A stretch of 38,918 nucleotides of DNA from Chloroflexota bacterium (GCA_011388675.1 DROW01000034.1:1-38918); one strand, 5' to 3'. Shown: positions 18,121 through 31,592, counted from the first letter of the stretch. Notes: generated by a model from the sequence alone, not told the origin. Program-made: numbers and translations.

Positions 18121-18882
18121 CTACAACCTGGTCAGAATCTCCGCTTCTCCATCCCGCACCAGGATCGTGTGCTCAAAATGGGCAGTCAGCCGCCCATCGG
18201 CGGAGACCACGGTCCAGTGGTCGTCCAGCACCCGCACCCGGTAATCCCCTGCCAGGACCATCGGCTCCAGCGCGACGGTCATCCCCGATCGGAGCACCAC
18301 CCCGTGCCCCGGCTGGCCGAAGTTCGGCACCTGCGGGTCCTCGTGCATCCGCCGACCGATCCCGTGGCCGGTATACTCCCGGACGACGTTGAAACCGCGC
18401 TGCTCCACGTACCGCTGGATGGCGGCGGATACATCGCCGGTTCGGTTTCCCGCCCGCGCCTGGGCGATCCCGGCGTACAACGCCCCTTCCGTGACCTCCA
18501 GCAGCCGCCGGGCCTCCTCGCTGATCTCCCCCACCGGGAAGGTCATCGCCGCATCCCCGTAGTACCCCTCGTAGATCGCCCCCACGTCCACGCTCAGGAT
18601 GTCCCCCTCCTGCAGGACCCGAGGGCCGGGGATGCCGTGGACCAGTTCCTCGTTCACCGACGCGCAGATGGTCGCCGGAAACGGGTGGGGGCTCCCCGGC
18701 GGATACCCCTTGAACGCCGGGAGCGCGTCGCGCCGACGGATCACCTCCTCCGCCAGCGCATCCAACTCCGCCGTCGTGACCCCCGGAGCGACCCGCTCGC
18801 CGATCCGCGCCAGCACCTCGGCCACGATCCGGCCGGCCCGGCGCATCTTCTCCAGTTCCGACGCCGACTTGATGTGGATCAT
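18121..18882 (-). CDS. map: Methionine aminopeptidase type I
   Basis: [27 protein letters not shown]...[15 protein letters not shown]...[20 protein letters not shown]. Confidence 0.97.
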   Translation of the reverse strand: MIHIKSASELEKMRRAGRIVAEVLARIGERVAPGVTTAELDALAEEVIRRRDALPAFKGYPPGSPHPFPATICASVNEELVHGIPGPRVLQEGDILSVDVGAIYEGYYGDAAMTFPVGEISEEARRLLEVTEGALYAGIAQARAGNRTGDVSAAIQRYVEQRGFNVVREYTGHGIGRRMHEDPQVPNFGQPGHGVVLRSGMTVALEPMVLAGDYRVRVLDDHWTVVSADGRLTAHFEHTILVRDGEAEILTRL

Positions 18883-19544
18883 CCCACCCCACAGGCCGCT
18901 CGGACCGCAGCCCAGAGGTCCGCCTGGACGTCCTCGATGGACTGCTCCCCGTTGATCTCGACCAGCAGCCCCGCTCGACGGTAGTAATCCACCAGAGGCG
19001 CTGTCTGCTCCCTGTAAACCTCCAGCCGACGTCGATGGGCCTCGGGGGTCTCGTCGGACCGCTGGTACAGTTCCCCCCCGCAGACGTCGCAGACGCCAGG
19101 CTGCTTCGGCGGGTTGAACAGCGTGTGGTACACCGCCCCGCACTTCCGGCAGGTCCACCGTCCGGACAGCCGGGCCAGGGCGACCTCCTCGCTGACCTGG
19201 ATCAACGGGACGATGTTCAACCGCGTCCCCATCCGGTCCAGGACGCGCTCCAGCGCCTCCGCCTGGGCCACCGTGCGGGGGAACCCGTCCAGCACGAACC
19301 CGTCGGCGCAATCGGGGCGGGCCAGCCGCTCGGCGACCATCCCGATGGTGATCTCATCGGGGACCAGGTCCCCGCGGTCGATGTAGGCCCGCGCCCGCTG
19401 GCCCAACTCCGTGTTCTTGTTCAGGTGCTCGCGAAAGAGGTCGCCGCTCGCCACGTGGGGCACCCCCAACGCTTTGGCGAGCCGCTCAGCCTGTGTGCCC
19501 TTGCCAGCGCCAGGCAACCCCAGCAGGACAACTCGACAACCCAT
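18879..19544 (-). CDS. adk: Adenylate kinase (zinc-type LID)
   Basis: VVLLGLPGAGKGTQAERLAKALGVPHVASGDLFR; CRKCGAVYH...CDVCGGEL. Confidence 0.97.
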   Translation of the reverse strand: MGCRVVLLGLPGAGKGTQAERLAKALGVPHVASGDLFREHLNKNTELGQRARAYIDRGDLVPDEITIGMVAERLARPDCADGFVLDGFPRTVAQAEALERVLDRMGTRLNIVPLIQVSEEVALARLSGRWTCRKCGAVYHTLFNPPKQPGVCDVCGGELYQRSDETPEAHRRRLEVYREQTAPLVDYYRRAGLLVEINGEQSIEDVQADLWAAVRAACGVG

Positions 19545-19553
19545 CCGGTTCCT

Positions 19554-20888
19554 CTACTTCTTGATGAAACCCTCGTAGTGGCGCATCAGCAACTGGGCCT
19601 CCAACTGTCGCATCGTATCCACCACGACGCCGACGACGATGAGGAGGCCCGCCGAGGTGATGATCAGGACGCGCGTGTTCATCATCAACTGGGTGATGAA
19701 CGGCAGCACCGCCACGCCACCCAGGAACAGCGCGCCCGCCAGCGTGATCCGCTGGTACACCTTGTTGATGTACTCCTCCGTCCGCTTCCCCGGCCGCACG
19801 CCCGGGATGGAGCCCCCCTGCTTGCGCAACGTATCGGCCAAGTTCTGCTGCTCGATCAGGACGAAGGTGTAGAAATACGTGAACCCGACGACGGCGAAGA
19901 AGTAGAGCAATCCGTAGAGCAACGTGGTGTACCACTCCCTCGTCGCGCCGCTGAAAAAGTTCATAATGTTACGGGCGGCCTCCGCCACGTTAGGGTTCTC
20001 CGACCCGGCGAAGAACTGAGCGATGACCGCCGGGAAGGTCAGGATCGACTGGGCGAAAATCAGCGGGATCATCCCCGCCGTGTTCACCCGCAGGGGAATG
20101 TAGGTGGACCCCCCGGCGTACATCCGCCGTCCGCGAACCCGCTTGCCGTATTGGACCGGGATGCGCCGCTGGCCTTCCTGGACGTAGACGATCACGAACA
20201 CCGTCAGCGCGGTGATGATGGCGAAGAAGAAGATGCCCAGCCACCCGTCCGTCGTGTAGATGCGGGCGATGTTGATCGGCGCCCGGGCGACGATGCCGCC
20301 GAAGATGATCAGGGAGAGCCCGTTGCCGATGCCCTGCTCGCTGATCAGGTCGCCCAACCAGATGGCGAACATCGTGCCGGCCGTCATCGCCACCAACACC
20401 GATATGGTAGGCAGGATGTACTCCGGCCGATGGAAGCCGAACCGTGGCAGGATCGGCGTCCCTCCGGCGGCCTGGGTGAACAACTGGGCCTGCCCCCACG
20501 CCTGGAGCGCTGCCAGCGGGATCGTGATGTAGTAGGTCCACTGGTTCAACTTGCGCTGGCCCGCTTCCCCTTCCTCCTCGACCATCCGTTGCAGGCTGGG
20601 GATGACCGGGACCAGCAACTGGAGGATGATGGAGGCGTTGATGTAGGGGTAGACCCCGTTGGCCAGGATGGAATAGTTCGCCACCGCACCGCCGGAGAGC
20701 ATATCCAGCAGGTTGACCAACTGGGCCGCCCCGCTGGTCCCCTGGAGCAACCGTCGGAGCGCCTCCTGGTCGATGCCGGGCACGGGCACGTGGGCGGCGG
20801 CCCGGAAGATCACCAGCAGAAGCAGCGTGTAGAACAGCCGCCGCCGCAGGTCGGGCAGACGCAGGGCATTGCGCAACGCTTCGATCAT
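19554..20888 (-). CDS. secY: Preprotein translocase subunit SecY
   Basis: RLFYTLLLLVIFRAAAHVPVPGID...QEGQRRIPVQYGKRVRGRRMYGG-like, 10-TM profile. Confidence 0.98.
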   Translation of the reverse strand: MIEALRNALRLPDLRRRLFYTLLLLVIFRAAAHVPVPGIDQEALRRLLQGTSGAAQLVNLLDMLSGGAVANYSILANGVYPYINASIILQLLVPVIPSLQRMVEEEGEAGQRKLNQWTYYITIPLAALQAWGQAQLFTQAAGGTPILPRFGFHRPEYILPTISVLVAMTAGTMFAIWLGDLISEQGIGNGLSLIIFGGIVARAPINIARIYTTDGWLGIFFFAIITALTVFVIVYVQEGQRRIPVQYGKRVRGRRMYAGGSTYIPLRVNTAGMIPLIFAQSILTFPAVIAQFFAGSENPNVAEAARNIMNFFSGATREWYTTLLYGLLYFFAVVGFTYFYTFVLIEQQNLADTLRKQGGSIPGVRPGKRTEEYINKVYQRITLAGALFLGGVAVLPFITQLMMNTRVLIITSAGLLIVVGVVVDTMRQLEAQLLMRHYEGFIKK

Positions 20889-20918
20889 CGCCGCTCTCCC
20901 TCTCCTCTATACCCGGCG

Positions 20919-21404
20919 CTACCGGGTCCTCCTGCCGCCCCGCTGCCAGGGCAGTTCCACCACCGTCCCTCCCGCCGCCTCGATCTTCGCCCGCGCGCTG
21001 GCGGAGAACCGATGGGCCTTGAAGGTCAGGGGGCGGTCGATCTCCCCCCGGCCCAGGATGACCACCAGTTCGTCCGCTCGCTTGATGATGCGGGCCTCCG
21101 CCAGCGTCTCCGGCGAAACCTCACTCCCCGCCGGGAACCGCTCCGGATCCAGCCGGTCCAGGTTGACCGGGGTGAAGCGGACCCGCCAGGGGTCGCGGAA
21201 GCCGACGCCTCGGGCGAAGGGGAGCCGTCGCACCAGCGGCAACTGGCCGCCCTCGAAGTACGGGGGCAGGCTGCCGCCGCTGCGCGCCTTCTGTCCTTTG
21301 GTGCCCCGGCCCGCCGTCTTCCCCTGTCCGGCGGCGATCCCACGGCCGACCCGCTTGCGGCGCTTCTTCGATCCTTTGGCCGGACGCAACTCGTGCAACT
21401 TCAT
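20919..21404 (-). CDS. rplO: 50S ribosomal protein L15
   Basis: [44 protein letters not shown]. Confidence 0.98.
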   Translation of the reverse strand: MKLHELRPAKGSKKRRKRVGRGIAAGQGKTAGRGTKGQKARSGGSLPPYFEGGQLPLVRRLPFARGVGFRDPWRVRFTPVNLDRLDPERFPAGSEVSPETLAEARIIKRADELVVILGRGEIDRPLTFKAHRFSASARAKIEAAGGTVVELPWQRGGRRTR

Positions 21405-21607
21405 ACTTCGACCTCTTCCACCTTGACCAGATGTTGGACCTTCGCCACCATCCCGCGGATGACCGGCGTGTCCTCTTTTTCCACCGTCTGGTGCATCCGG
21501 CGCAGGCCCAACGCCCGCACCGTCCCCTTCTGCCGCTTAGAATAGCCGATGGGGCTCTTGACCAGCGTGATGCGCAGTACCTTCTTCTTGCTCTTTCCCT
21601 TGCTCAT
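21401..21607 (-). CDS. rpmD: 50S ribosomal protein L30
   Basis: [55 protein letters not shown]. Confidence 0.97.
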   Translation of the reverse strand: MSKGKSKKKVLRITLVKSPIGYSKRQKGTVRALGLRRMHQTVEKEDTPVIRGMVAKVQHLVKVEEVEV

Positions 21608-22143
21608 CGTCTCCGCATCCAGAAGGGCATCACTCGGGCCTCCGGGAGCCCACGCTCCCGGGCGACCTCCTCCACGCTGCGCAACTGGCTCAGCGCGTCC
21701 ATCGTAGCCTTGACCACGTTCAGGATGTTCGAACTGCCCAGCGACTTGGTCAACACGTCGCGGACCCCGGCCGCCTCCAGCACAGCGCGGACGCCGCCGC
21801 CGGCGATGACGCCCGTACCGGGGGAGGCGGGCTTCAGGAGCACCTTCGCCCCGCCGCAGCGCCCGATCACCTCGTGGGGGATGGTCGTCCCCACCAGGGG
21901 GATGGGGCGCATCGACCGGCGCGCCCGGTCCAGCGCCTTCCGGATGGCGTCGGGTACGCCGCGGGCCTTCCCCACACCGATGCCCACCTGCCCGTTGTTG
22001 TCGCCCACGGCGACGACCACGCGGAAGGAAAAGTGCCGGCCGCCTTTCACCACCTTCGACACACGGGTGATGTCGATGACCCGCTCATCCAGTTCCTGCT
22101 GTTCGGCCTCAAAAACCTCCCGATCACGCAAAGGGCCTTCCAT
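21604..22143 (-). CDS. rpsE: 30S ribosomal protein S5
   Basis: [44 protein letters not shown]. Confidence 0.98.
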   Translation of the reverse strand: MEGPLRDREVFEAEQQELDERVIDITRVSKVVKGGRHFSFRVVVAVGDNNGQVGIGVGKARGVPDAIRKALDRARRSMRPIPLVGTTIPHEVIGRCGGAKVLLKPASPGTGVIAGGGVRAVLEAAGVRDVLTKSLGSSNILNVVKATMDALSQLRSVEEVARERGLPEARVMPFWMRRR

Positions 22144-22161
22144 AAATCCTCTCTCCCGTGG

Positions 22162-22527
22162 CTAGAAGTCCAGGCCCCCCTCGCGGGCGCCGTCGGCCAG
22201 GGCCTTCACCCGGCCGTGGTATTTGTATCCGGCGCGGTCGAAGACGACCTTGGTGATCCCCTTCTCCAGCGCGCGGGCAGCGACGACCTTGCCCACGATC
22301 CGCGCCTGCTCCGTCTTGGTGAGCCCATCCAACTGCGGACGCACCTCCGGGTCCAACGTCGAGGCGGACGCCAGGGTGTGCCCCTTGGTGTCGTCGATGA
22401 CCTGGGCGTAGATGTGGCGCAGGCTGCGGAAGACGTTCAGACGTGGACGCTCCGGCGTCCCAAAGACCTTCTTCCGCACGTGCTTGCGCCGTCGTTCCCT
22501 TCCCAAACGCCGATTCTTTTCCGCCAT
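22162..22527 (-). CDS. rplR: 50S ribosomal protein L18
   Basis: [35 protein letters not shown]; start at [13 protein letters not shown]. Confidence 0.97.
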   Translation of the reverse strand: MAEKNRRLGRERRRKHVRKKVFGTPERPRLNVFRSLRHIYAQVIDDTKGHTLASASTLDPEVRPQLDGLTKTEQARIVGKVVAARALEKGITKVVFDRAGYKYHGRVKALADGAREGGLDF

Positions 22528-22540
22528 TCGGACCTCACTC

Positions 22541-23089
22541 CTACGCCATCTTACCGGCTTTGCCGCTCTTCCGTCGGATCTGTTCGCCGAGGTAGCGGAT
22601 CCCTTTCCCCTTGTACGGCTCCGGGGGGCGCTTGGCCCGGATCTCCGCCGCGACCCGCCCCACCAGTTCCTTATCAATGCCGCGCACGGTGATCACCCGG
22701 GAGCGGGAATCCACCTCAAACTGGATCCCCTCCGGCGGCTTGACGTGTACGGGGTGCGAGTAGCCCAACTGCATCACCAGACTACCGTCGGACTGCAGGT
22801 CCACCCGATACCCCACCCCGTGCACCTCCAACTTCTTCTCGAAACCCTGGGAGACCCCGATCACCATATTGTTTAGCAGTGCGCGGGTCAACCCGTGGAG
22901 GGCCTTGTGGTGGCGCTGGTCGGTCGGACGGTAGACCCGCAGGACGTTGTCCTCCAGCACGATCCGCATCGCCGGATCGAAGGTCCGGGTCAACTCCCCT
23001 TTGGGCCCACGGACCGTCACCCGGCTTCCCTGAATCTCCACCGTTACCCCTTCCGGAAGGGGGATCGGCATTCGTCCAATACGAGACAC
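22541..23089 (-). CDS. rplF: 50S ribosomal protein L6
   Basis: [39 protein letters not shown] start inferred. Confidence 0.97.
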   Translation of the reverse strand: MSRIGRMPIPLPEGVTVEIQGSRVTVRGPKGELTRTFDPAMRIVLEDNVLRVYRPTDQRHHKALHGLTRALLNNMVIGVSQGFEKKLEVHGVGYRVDLQSDGSLVMQLGYSHPVHVKPPEGIQFEVDSRSRVITVRGIDKELVGRVAAEIRAKRPPEPYKGKGIRYLGEQIRRKSGKAGKMA

Positions 23090-23108
23090 GGGAACCTCCC
23101 TTGCTGAT

Positions 23109-23522
23109 CTACCAGACGTAGCAGATGATCTCACCGCCGACGCCCAGCCGACGGGCCTGCTGACCGGTGAGCACCCCCTTAGGGGTGGTCAGGATGGCGA
23201 TCCCCATCCCGCTCTTCACCCAGGGGATATCCTTCGCCTTGGTGTAGATGCGGCGACCGGGCTTGCTCACCCGCTTCAGGCCCCGGATCACCGGGCGCCG
23301 GTTCCGGCGCTCACCCACGTACTTCAGGCGAATCAACAGGCGATAGCGCGGCTGCTCATCGTACTCCCGGACCTCGTAGTCCTCGATGAATCCCTCTTCT
23401 TTCAATATCCGCGCGATCGCCACCTTCATCTTCGAGGAGGGCATCTCCACCGTTGGATGCCCCACCGCAATGGCGTTGCGGATGCGCGTGAGCATGTCGG
23501 CAATCGGGTCTGTTACAGTCAT
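23109..23522 (-). CDS. rpsH: 30S ribosomal protein S8
   Basis: [46 protein letters not shown]. Confidence 0.98.
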   Translation of the reverse strand: MTVTDPIADMLTRIRNAIAVGHPTVEMPSSKMKVAIARILKEEGFIEDYEVREYDEQPRYRLLIRLKYVGERRNRRPVIRGLKRVSKPGRRIYTKAKDIPWVKSGMGIAILTTPKGVLTGQQARRLGVGGEIICYVW

Positions 23523-23532
23523 CGCTCCGTCC

Positions 23533-23715
23533 CTACCAACTCGCCTTAGCCAAACCTGGGATCTTCCCTTCCAAGGCCAACTCGCGCAAGCAGATCCGAC
23601 ACAGACCGAACTTCCGGTAATAGCCACGCGGTCGGCCGCAGCGCTTGCACCGATTGCGCACCTGCACCTTGTACTTCCGCCGCTGCTCTCGATATGGCAG
23701 GCACTTCCTCGTCAT
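23533..23715 (-). CDS. rpsN: 30S ribosomal protein S14, zinc-binding type
   Basis: [60 protein letters not shown]. Confidence 0.97.
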   Translation of the reverse strand: MTRKCLPYREQRRKYKVQVRNRCKRCGRPRGYYRKFGLCRICLRELALEGKIPGLAKASW

Positions 23716-23729
23716 ACCTTCCTCCGTCC

Positions 23730-24281
23730 TCAACTCTCTCGCCGAAACGGCATCCCCAGCAGTTCCAACAACCGTCGCCCTTCCTCGTCCGTCTTGGCCG
23801 TGGTCACGATGCTGATCTCCATCCCCCGGACCTTGTCGATCTTGTCGTAGTCGATCTCGGGGAAGATCAACTGCTCCCGCAGGCCGATGGTGATGTTCCC
23901 CCGGCCGTCGAAGCGGGCCGGCACGCCCCGGAAGTCCCGCTGCCGGGGGAGGGCGACGTTGAACAGCCGATCCAGGAAGGCCCACATCCGGTCCTTCCGC
24001 AGCGTCACCTTGACGCCGATCGCCCGACCCGCCCGCAGTTTGAAGCCGGCGATCGACTTGCGGGCGCGGGTGATGACCGGTCGCTGCCCAGTGATCGTCA
24101 TCAGGTCCTGCACCACGTAATCCAGCGCTTTGGGGTTGTCCAACGCTTCCCCCACGCCCACGTTGACGACGACCTTCTGGACCGTGGGCACCTCCATGAT
24201 GTTCCGGTACCCGAACTCCTTCATCAAAGTCGGGCGAACATGTTCCCGGTAGTACGCCTGCAACCGTTGCATCCTCTTCAC
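23730..24281 (-). CDS. rplE: 50S ribosomal protein L5
   Basis: [53 protein letters not shown]. Confidence 0.98.
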   Translation of the reverse strand: MKRMQRLQAYYREHVRPTLMKEFGYRNIMEVPTVQKVVVNVGVGEALDNPKALDYVVQDLMTITGQRPVITRARKSIAGFKLRAGRAIGVKVTLRKDRMWAFLDRLFNVALPRQRDFRGVPARFDGRGNITIGLREQLIFPEIDYDKIDKVRGMEISIVTTAKTDEEGRRLLELLGMPFRRES

Positions 24282-24288
24282 CCCACGG

Positions 24289-24615
24289 TTAGTCTATCGT
24301 CTCGCCGCACTTCTTGCACACCCGCACCTTGCGACCGTCCTCCCGCCAGGTGAACCCGACGCGGGTTCGCTGGTCGCAGTGGGGGCAGACGGGCATCACG
24401 TTGGAGATGTGGATCGGTGCCTCGAACTCGATGATGCCCGGCTGCACCTGTGCCCGTCCGGCGCGCACCGGCCGCTGGTGCTTCTTGACGATGTTCACGC
24501 CGCTGACGACGACGCGCTGCTTCTTGGGGATCACGCGCAACACGCGGCCGCGCACCCCCCGGTCGTCGCCGGCGATCACCTCAACCAAGTCCCCTTTCTT
24601 GATCCGGTTACCCAC
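24289..24615 (-). CDS. rplX: 50S ribosomal protein L24 (CxxC zinc-ribbon form)
   Basis: [46 protein letters not shown]...CKKC. Confidence 0.97.
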   Translation of the reverse strand: MGNRIKKGDLVEVIAGDDRGVRGRVLRVIPKKQRVVVSGVNIVKKHQRPVRAGRAQVQPGIIEFEAPIHISNVMPVCPHCDQRTRVGFTWREDGRKVRVCKKCGETID

Positions 24616-24637
24616 AGTCCGTCCTCCGTACCTGACC

Positions 24638-25009
24638 CTAAAGGACCTCGGGGGCCAGGGAGATGATCTTCATAAAGCCTTTCTCCCGCAGTTCCCTGGC
24701 CACAGGGCCGAAGATGCGGGTGCCCCGCGGGTTCCTGCCGGTGTGATCCAGGAGCACCGCCGCGTTGTCGTCGAAGCGGATGGTGGAGCCGTCCGGACGG
24801 CGGTAGGGTTTCTTGGTGCGGACGATCACCGCGCGCACGATCTCCCCCTTCTTGACCGGGGAGTTGGGCACCGCCTGTTTCACCGTGGCGACGATGACGT
24901 CCCCCACGCCGCCGTACCGCCGCTTCGACCCTCCCAGGACGCGGATACAGAGGATCTCCTTGGCGCCGGTGTTATCGGCTACGCGCAGGCGACTTTCCTG
25001 CTGGATCAT
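24638..25009 (-). CDS. rplN: 50S ribosomal protein L14
   Basis: [44 protein letters not shown]. Confidence 0.98.
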   Translation of the reverse strand: MIQQESRLRVADNTGAKEILCIRVLGGSKRRYGGVGDVIVATVKQAVPNSPVKKGEIVRAVIVRTKKPYRRPDGSTIRFDDNAAVLLDHTGRNPRGTRIFGPVARELREKGFMKIISLAPEVL

Positions 25010-25269
25010 CCTTCCACCTCCTCGGCCCGTTCGAGGATCTCTTCCACAACCCAACGCTTCAGGCGGCTGAGGGGGCGCGATTCGACGATCCGCACCAGGT
25101 CCCCTACCCGGCAGGTGTTCTCCTCGTCGTGGGCGTAGAACTTCTTCCGCCTACGGACCACCTTCCCATAGAGGGGATGGCGCTGGGTCCGTTCTACCAT
25201 CACCACGACGGTCTTGTCCATCTTATCGCTGACGACGCGCCCCACCAGTCGTTTCCGACGCTCCCTCAC
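25006..25269 (-). CDS. rpsQ: 30S ribosomal protein S17
   Basis: [46 protein letters not shown]. Confidence 0.98.
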   Translation of the reverse strand: MRERRKRLVGRVVSDKMDKTVVVMVERTQRHPLYGKVVRRRKKFYAHDEENTCRVGDLVRIVESRPLSRLKRWVVEEILERAEEVEG

Positions 25270-25490
25270 TGCGCGCCTCCTTGCTGCTTCTGCATCTCCC
25301 TCGCCAACTCCCGCTCGCGCAGGATGGTCTTCATTCGGGCGATATCCCGCTTCACCGCGGTGATCCGGTTATGATCCTCCAGCCGTCCCATGTACCACTC
25401 CTGGCGGAGGTTGAACAACTCCCGATACGCCTCCTCCAGGCGCACGCGGATCTCCTCATCGGTCCACTGGCGAATCTCCTTGGCCTGCAT
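25266..25490 (-). CDS. rpmC: 50S ribosomal protein L29
   Basis: [61 protein letters not shown]. Confidence 0.96.
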   Translation of the reverse strand: MQAKEIRQWTDEEIRVRLEEAYRELFNLRQEWYMGRLEDHNRITAVKRDIARMKTILRERELAREMQKQQGGAQ

Positions 25491-25493
25491 CCC

Positions 25494-25913
25494 CTACCCC
25501 TCCGTCTCGTGGCGCACTACGAACTTGCACTTGATGGGTAGTTTGTGCGCGGCCAGTCGCATCGCCTCGCGGGCCTGCTCCTCCGAGACGCCCGCCAGTT
25601 CGAAGAGGATCCGCCCCGGCTTGACCACGGCGACCCAGTGATCCACCGCGCCCTTCCCCTTCCCCATCCGGGTCTCCGCCGGCTTGGCGGTCACCGGCTT
25701 GTCGGGGAAGATGCGGATCCAGTACTTGCCGCGCCGTCGGACGTGGCGGACGATCGCCCGCCGGGCCGCCTCGATCTGGCGGGCGGTGATCCAGGCCGGC
25801 TCCAACGCCTGAAGGCCGTAGTCGCCGAAGGCCACCTCCGTCCCACGGGAGGCCTTCCCCTTCAACCGTCCCCGCATCTGCTTGCGGTACTTCACCCGCT
25901 TTGGCATCAACAT
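25494..25913 (-). CDS. rplP: 50S ribosomal protein L16
   Basis: [51 protein letters not shown]. Confidence 0.98.
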   Translation of the reverse strand: MLMPKRVKYRKQMRGRLKGKASRGTEVAFGDYGLQALEPAWITARQIEAARRAIVRHVRRRGKYWIRIFPDKPVTAKPAETRMGKGKGAVDHWVAVVKPGRILFELAGVSEEQAREAMRLAAHKLPIKCKFVVRHETEG

Positions 25914-25959
25914 GGCTCGTCTCCCATACCCTCGATCTGCTCCCGGAGGCCCTGGGCGA

Positions 25960-26631
25960 TCAGATCACGAAGGGCTCTTCCTCCGTCTCTTCTTCCTCCG
26001 CCTCCGGCAACACGTCTCCCTTGTAGATCCAAACCTTCACCCCGATCCGGCCGAAGGTCGTGTGGGCCTCCTCCATCGCGTAATCGATGTCGGCCCGGAG
26101 GGTCTGCAAGGGCACGCGGCCCTCCCGCATCCAGACGGCGCGGGCCATCTCCGCTCCGCCGATCCGGCCCTTGCACATCACCTTGATCCCCTGCGCGCCG
26201 GCCCGCATCGCCTGCTGGATCGCCCGCTTCATCGCTCGCCCGTGGGAGATCCGCCGCTCCAACTGGGCGACGATGTTCTGAGCCACCAGCCGGGCGTCCA
26301 GTTCCGGCTGCTCGACCTCCTGCACCTCCACGCGCACGTGCTTGCCGGTCATCTTCTCCAGGGCCTCCCGCAGAGCCTTCACCGAGGCCCCCTTGCGGCC
26401 GATGACGATCCCGGGGCGGGCCGTCCAGATGGTCACCTGGACCTGCCCGGGGAACCGTTCGATCTCCACCCGCGAGATCCCGGCGTGCGCCAGTTCCTTC
26501 TCGATGTAGTCCCGGATCTTCAGATCCTCATGCAGGAGTTCAGTGTACTTCCGCCCCTCCGCGTACCAGCGCGCCTGCCAGTCGCGGATGATCTTCAACC
26601 GGAAACCGTAAGGGTGAACCTTGCGTCCCAA
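25960..26631 (-). CDS. rpsC: 30S ribosomal protein S3
   Basis: [47 protein letters not shown]. Confidence 0.98.
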   Translation of the reverse strand: MGRKVHPYGFRLKIIRDWQARWYAEGRKYTELLHEDLKIRDYIEKELAHAGISRVEIERFPGQVQVTIWTARPGIVIGRKGASVKALREALEKMTGKHVRVEVQEVEQPELDARLVAQNIVAQLERRISHGRAMKRAIQQAMRAGAQGIKVMCKGRIGGAEMARAVWMREGRVPLQTLRADIDYAMEEAHTTFGRIGVKVWIYKGDVLPEAEEEETEEEPFVI

Positions 26632-26658
26632 GCGAAGCCTCCTCTCAGAACTCGAACG

Positions 26659-27012
26659 CTACTCCGTCCGCTCGTCCAGCACGACGGTGATGTGGGACGA
26701 CCGTTTGCGGATCGGCCGATACCGTCCGCGCGCGCCGTACCGGGGCCGCCAGCCCTTGCCGGGAGCGACCCCTGGCCCCTCGTCGGCGACGATGTGGGCG
26801 ATATACAGGTCCTCCCGCGACAACCCGAAGTTCTCCTCCGCGTTAGCGACCGCGGAGCGGATCAGTTTCTCCACCGGTCGGGCCGCAGCGTGGGGCAGGA
26901 AGCGGAGCACCTCCAGGGCCGCCTCCACGTCCATCCCCCGTACCTGGTCGATCACCCGACGCACCTTCCGCGCCGACATCGGTATATGTCTTGCCTTCGC
27001 GCGAACCTCCAT
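26659..27012 (-). CDS. rplV: 50S ribosomal protein L22
   Basis: VRAKARHIPMSARKVRRVIDQVRGMDVEAALEVLRFLPHAAARPVEKLIRSAVANAE. Confidence 0.98.
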   Translation of the reverse strand: MEVRAKARHIPMSARKVRRVIDQVRGMDVEAALEVLRFLPHAAARPVEKLIRSAVANAEENFGLSREDLYIAHIVADEGPGVAPGKGWRPRYGARGRYRPIRKRSSHITVVLDERTE

Positions 27013-27037
27013 CCTCTCTCGCTCCTATCGCCCGCTG

Positions 27038-27325
27038 TTACTTCCTCCGAACCTTCCCCTTCTTCTCTTTCACGATGTGTCCACGGAAGGTCCGGGTGGG
27101 GGCGAACTCCCCCAGTTTGTGGCCGACCATGTTCTCGGTGATGTAGATGGGCACGTGCCGCCGCCCGTCGTGGACGGCGATGGTGTGGCCTACCATCTGG
27201 GGGAAGATGGTCGAATCGCGCGACCAGGTGCGGATGACCCGCTTCTCCCCCGTCCGGTTCATCTCCTCGATTTTTCGTAGCAACTTCGGATCTACGTACG
27301 GACCCTTTTTCAGTGACCGCGACAT
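27038..27325 (-). CDS. rpsS: 30S ribosomal protein S19
   Basis: [23 protein letters not shown]...[16 protein letters not shown]. Confidence 0.98.
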   Translation of the reverse strand: MSRSLKKGPYVDPKLLRKIEEMNRTGEKRVIRTWSRDSTIFPQMVGHTIAVHDGRRHVPIYITENMVGHKLGEFAPTRTFRGHIVKEKKGKVRRK

Positions 27326-27352
27326 CTCACCACTCTCCGATCCACGACCAGA

Positions 27353-28189
<837 letters not shown>

Positions 28190-28190
28190 C

Positions 28191-28484
28191 TTAGCCTCCC
28201 TTGAACTCCGGTATCTCGTCCCCTTCAGCCAGCGTCACCACGGCCTTCTTCCACATCGGCCTGCGCACGACGCGGCGGCGTCCCCACCGGCGGGCCGCCT
28301 TAGCCGGCATGTTCATGATCCGCACCGACGTGACCCGCACGTCGTAGATCTTCTCCACTGCCTGCTTGACCAGCACCTTGTTGGCCCGCCGGTCCACCTC
28401 GAAGACGTACTGGTTGTGGTCCTCCGCCAACCGCTGGCTCTTCTCCGTGATGACCGGGCGTTTGATCACTTCGTACGGATGCAT
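28191..28484 (-). CDS. rplW: 50S ribosomal protein L23
   Basis: [58 protein letters not shown]. Confidence 0.98.
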   Translation of the reverse strand: MHPYEVIKRPVITEKSQRLAEDHNQYVFEVDRRANKVLVKQAVEKIYDVRVTSVRIMNMPAKAARRWGRRRVVRRPMWKKAVVTLAEGDEIPEFKGG

Positions 28485-28488
28485 AGCC

Positions 28489-29109
28489 CTACCCCAGTAT
28501 GGACTCGATGACCTGCAGGGCCTCTAGCGGCATCAGCACCTTCTCGTACTTGAAGAGGTCCCGGATGTTCAGGTAACTGGCCCGCAAGGTCTTCACCCCA
28601 GGTATGTTCCGCGCCGACTTCTCCACCGGCTCGTTCCGCTCGGCCAGCAGGATCAGCGCGCTCTTCTCCACGCCCAGGTTCCGCAGCACCGTCAGCATTT
28701 CTTTGGTCTTGGGCCGTTCCAGTTCCAGCCGGTCCAGAACCACGATCTGTTGCTCCGCCGCCTTGACGGAGAGGGCGCTGCGGAGGGCGGCCCGCCGCAT
28801 CTTGCGCGGCATCTTCTGCCGGTAACTGCGGGGCTTCGGCCCGTGGGCGATCCCACCGCCGACGAAGATCGGCGCGTTGCGGCTCCCGTGGCGGGCCCGG
28901 CCCGTCCCCTTCTGTCGGTACCACTTCCGCGTGGTCCGGTTGACCTCACCCCGGCTCTTGGTCTTATGGGTCCCCAGGCGGGCGTTGGCCAGTTGTCGCA
29001 CCAGGGCCTGGTGCATCAGAGGCACGTTGACCGGGGCCTCGAAAATGTCGGGCCGCAGTTCGATCTCGTCAACCTGTTCCCCGGCCATGTTGCGGACAGG
29101 AACGATCAT
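28489..29109 (-). CDS. rplD: 50S ribosomal protein L4
   Basis: [68 protein letters not shown]. Confidence 0.98.
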   Translation of the reverse strand: MIVPVRNMAGEQVDEIELRPDIFEAPVNVPLMHQALVRQLANARLGTHKTKSRGEVNRTTRKWYRQKGTGRARHGSRNAPIFVGGGIAHGPKPRSYRQKMPRKMRRAALRSALSVKAAEQQIVVLDRLELERPKTKEMLTVLRNLGVEKSALILLAERNEPVEKSARNIPGVKTLRASYLNIRDLFKYEKVLMPLEALQVIESILG

Positions 29110-29801
29110 GCCGACTCCCTCCCTACCTGCCTCTGCTTTCGAGCCTGTTTCACCATCACCAGCCCGCCTCGCGGGCCCGGGACGGCCCCCTTGACCGCCA
29201 GGAGGTTCCGCTCCGGGTCCACCAGCACCACCTCCAGGTTCTGCACGGTCACCCGGCGGCCTCCCATCCGCCCGGCCATCCGCGTCCCCTTGAGCACCCG
29301 GCCGGGGGTCGTCGTCGCCCCGATGGACCCAGGGGCCCGCTCCCGGTCGGACTGGCCGTGGGTCTTCGGCTGCCGTTTGAAGCCGTGCCGCTTGATGGTA
29401 CCGGCGAACCCCCGGCCCTTCGAGGTACCGACCACATCCACCCGATCCCCAACCTCGAAGACTTCCACGGTGACCATCTCCCCTTCCTCGGGAGCCTCCT
29501 CCGGCTTGACCCGGAACTCTCGCAGGTAGCGGAGCGGGGGGACCGGCTTCGGCAGCCTCCGCCGACGCGGATGCTTCTCGTCCTCCTCCAGCAGTCCCAG
29601 ATGCCCCAACTGGCCACGGGTCAGACGCTTGGGCTTGATCTCCTCGAAGCCCAACTGGACCGCGCTGTAGCCGTCCCGCTCCGGCGTCTTGACCTGGGTG
29701 ACCCAGCAGGGGCCGGCCTCGATGACGGTGACAGGGATCGCCTCCCCCCGCTCGTTGAAGATCTGCGTCATCCCGACCTTCTTACCCAGTATTCCCTTCA
29801 A
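29106..29801 (-). CDS. rplC: 50S ribosomal protein L3 (TTG start inferred)
   Basis: (M)[46 protein letters not shown] Shine-Dalgarno 7 nt upstream of TTG. Confidence 0.95.
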   Translation of the reverse strand: MKGILGKKVGMTQIFNERGEAIPVTVIEAGPCWVTQVKTPERDGYSAVQLGFEEIKPKRLTRGQLGHLGLLEEDEKHPRRRRLPKPVPPLRYLREFRVKPEEAPEEGEMVTVEVFEVGDRVDVVGTSKGRGFAGTIKRHGFKRQPKTHGQSDRERAPGSIGATTTPGRVLKGTRMAGRMGGRRVTVQNLEVVLVDPERNLLAVKGAVPGPRGGLVMVKQARKQRQVGRESA

Positions 29802-29852
29802 GGCAACACTCCTCCCGTGGGACTGTCGGCCCAGAACGGACCGCATCATCCC

Positions 29853-29894
29853 TCACGCATCACGCATCACGTATCACGCATCACGCATCACGCG
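29853..29894. repeat. Heptanucleotide tandem array, 6 units of TCACGNN, between rpsJ and rplC
   Basis: tcacgca tcacgca tcacgta tcacgca tcacgca tcacgcg. Confidence 0.92.
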
Positions 29895-29920
29895 CCACAC
29901 ATCCCGTAATGCGTGTTCCG

Positions 29921-30229
29921 TTACAGTTTGATCTCGATGTCCACCCCAGCCGGCAGATTCAGCCGCATCAGCGTGTCGATGGTCTTGCTGTCCGGGTCCA
30001 GCACGTCGATCAGCCGCTTGTGGGTGCGGATCTCGAAGTGCTCGTGCGAGTCCTTGTCGATGAAGGGTGAGCGGCGCACCGTGAACCGTTCGATCTTTGT
30101 CGGCAGGGGCACCGGTCCCACGACCGTCGCGCCCGTCCGCTCGGCTGCCTCGACGATGCGGCGGGCCGACTCGTCGAGCACGCGATGATCGTAAGCCTTC
30201 AGGCGGATGCGGATCCTCTGCTTGGCCAT
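29921..30229 (-). CDS. rpsJ: 30S ribosomal protein S10
   Basis: [73 protein letters not shown]. Confidence 0.98.
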   Translation of the reverse strand: MAKQRIRIRLKAYDHRVLDESARRIVEAAERTGATVVGPVPLPTKIERFTVRRSPFIDKDSHEHFEIRTHKRLIDVLDPDSKTIDTLMRLNLPAGVDIEIKL

Positions 30230-30234
30230 CGGTC

Positions 30235-31455
<1,221 letters not shown>

Positions 31456-31526
31456 TCTTCCCTCCCCTTCTATTCTCTACTTAATTGTTGCTAGACTCCA
31501 CTTCGAACCCTTGCCGCCCAAAACAT

Positions 31527-31551
31527 CGGGCCGGAGTTATCCCCCGGCCCG
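31527..31551 (-). terminator. GC-rich hairpin between fusA and tuf, terminator/attenuator-like
   Basis: Minus strand CGGGCCGG-gggataact-CCGGCCCG followed by ATGTTTTGGG. Confidence 0.5.
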
Positions 31552-31592
31552 GACGGCTCTGGAGAACAACTCCCGATTCACGAGAGCGTCTT

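Noticed and set aside
19035-21545. 836-aa plus-strand ORF opposite adk/secY/rplO
   Set aside because: Spans antisense of several conserved genes; composition typical of spurious GC-rich frames.
24289-24615. Zinc ribbon in L24 and Cys-rich S4/S14/L36 as a novelty
   Set aside because: C+ (zinc-binding) versions of these proteins are widespread.
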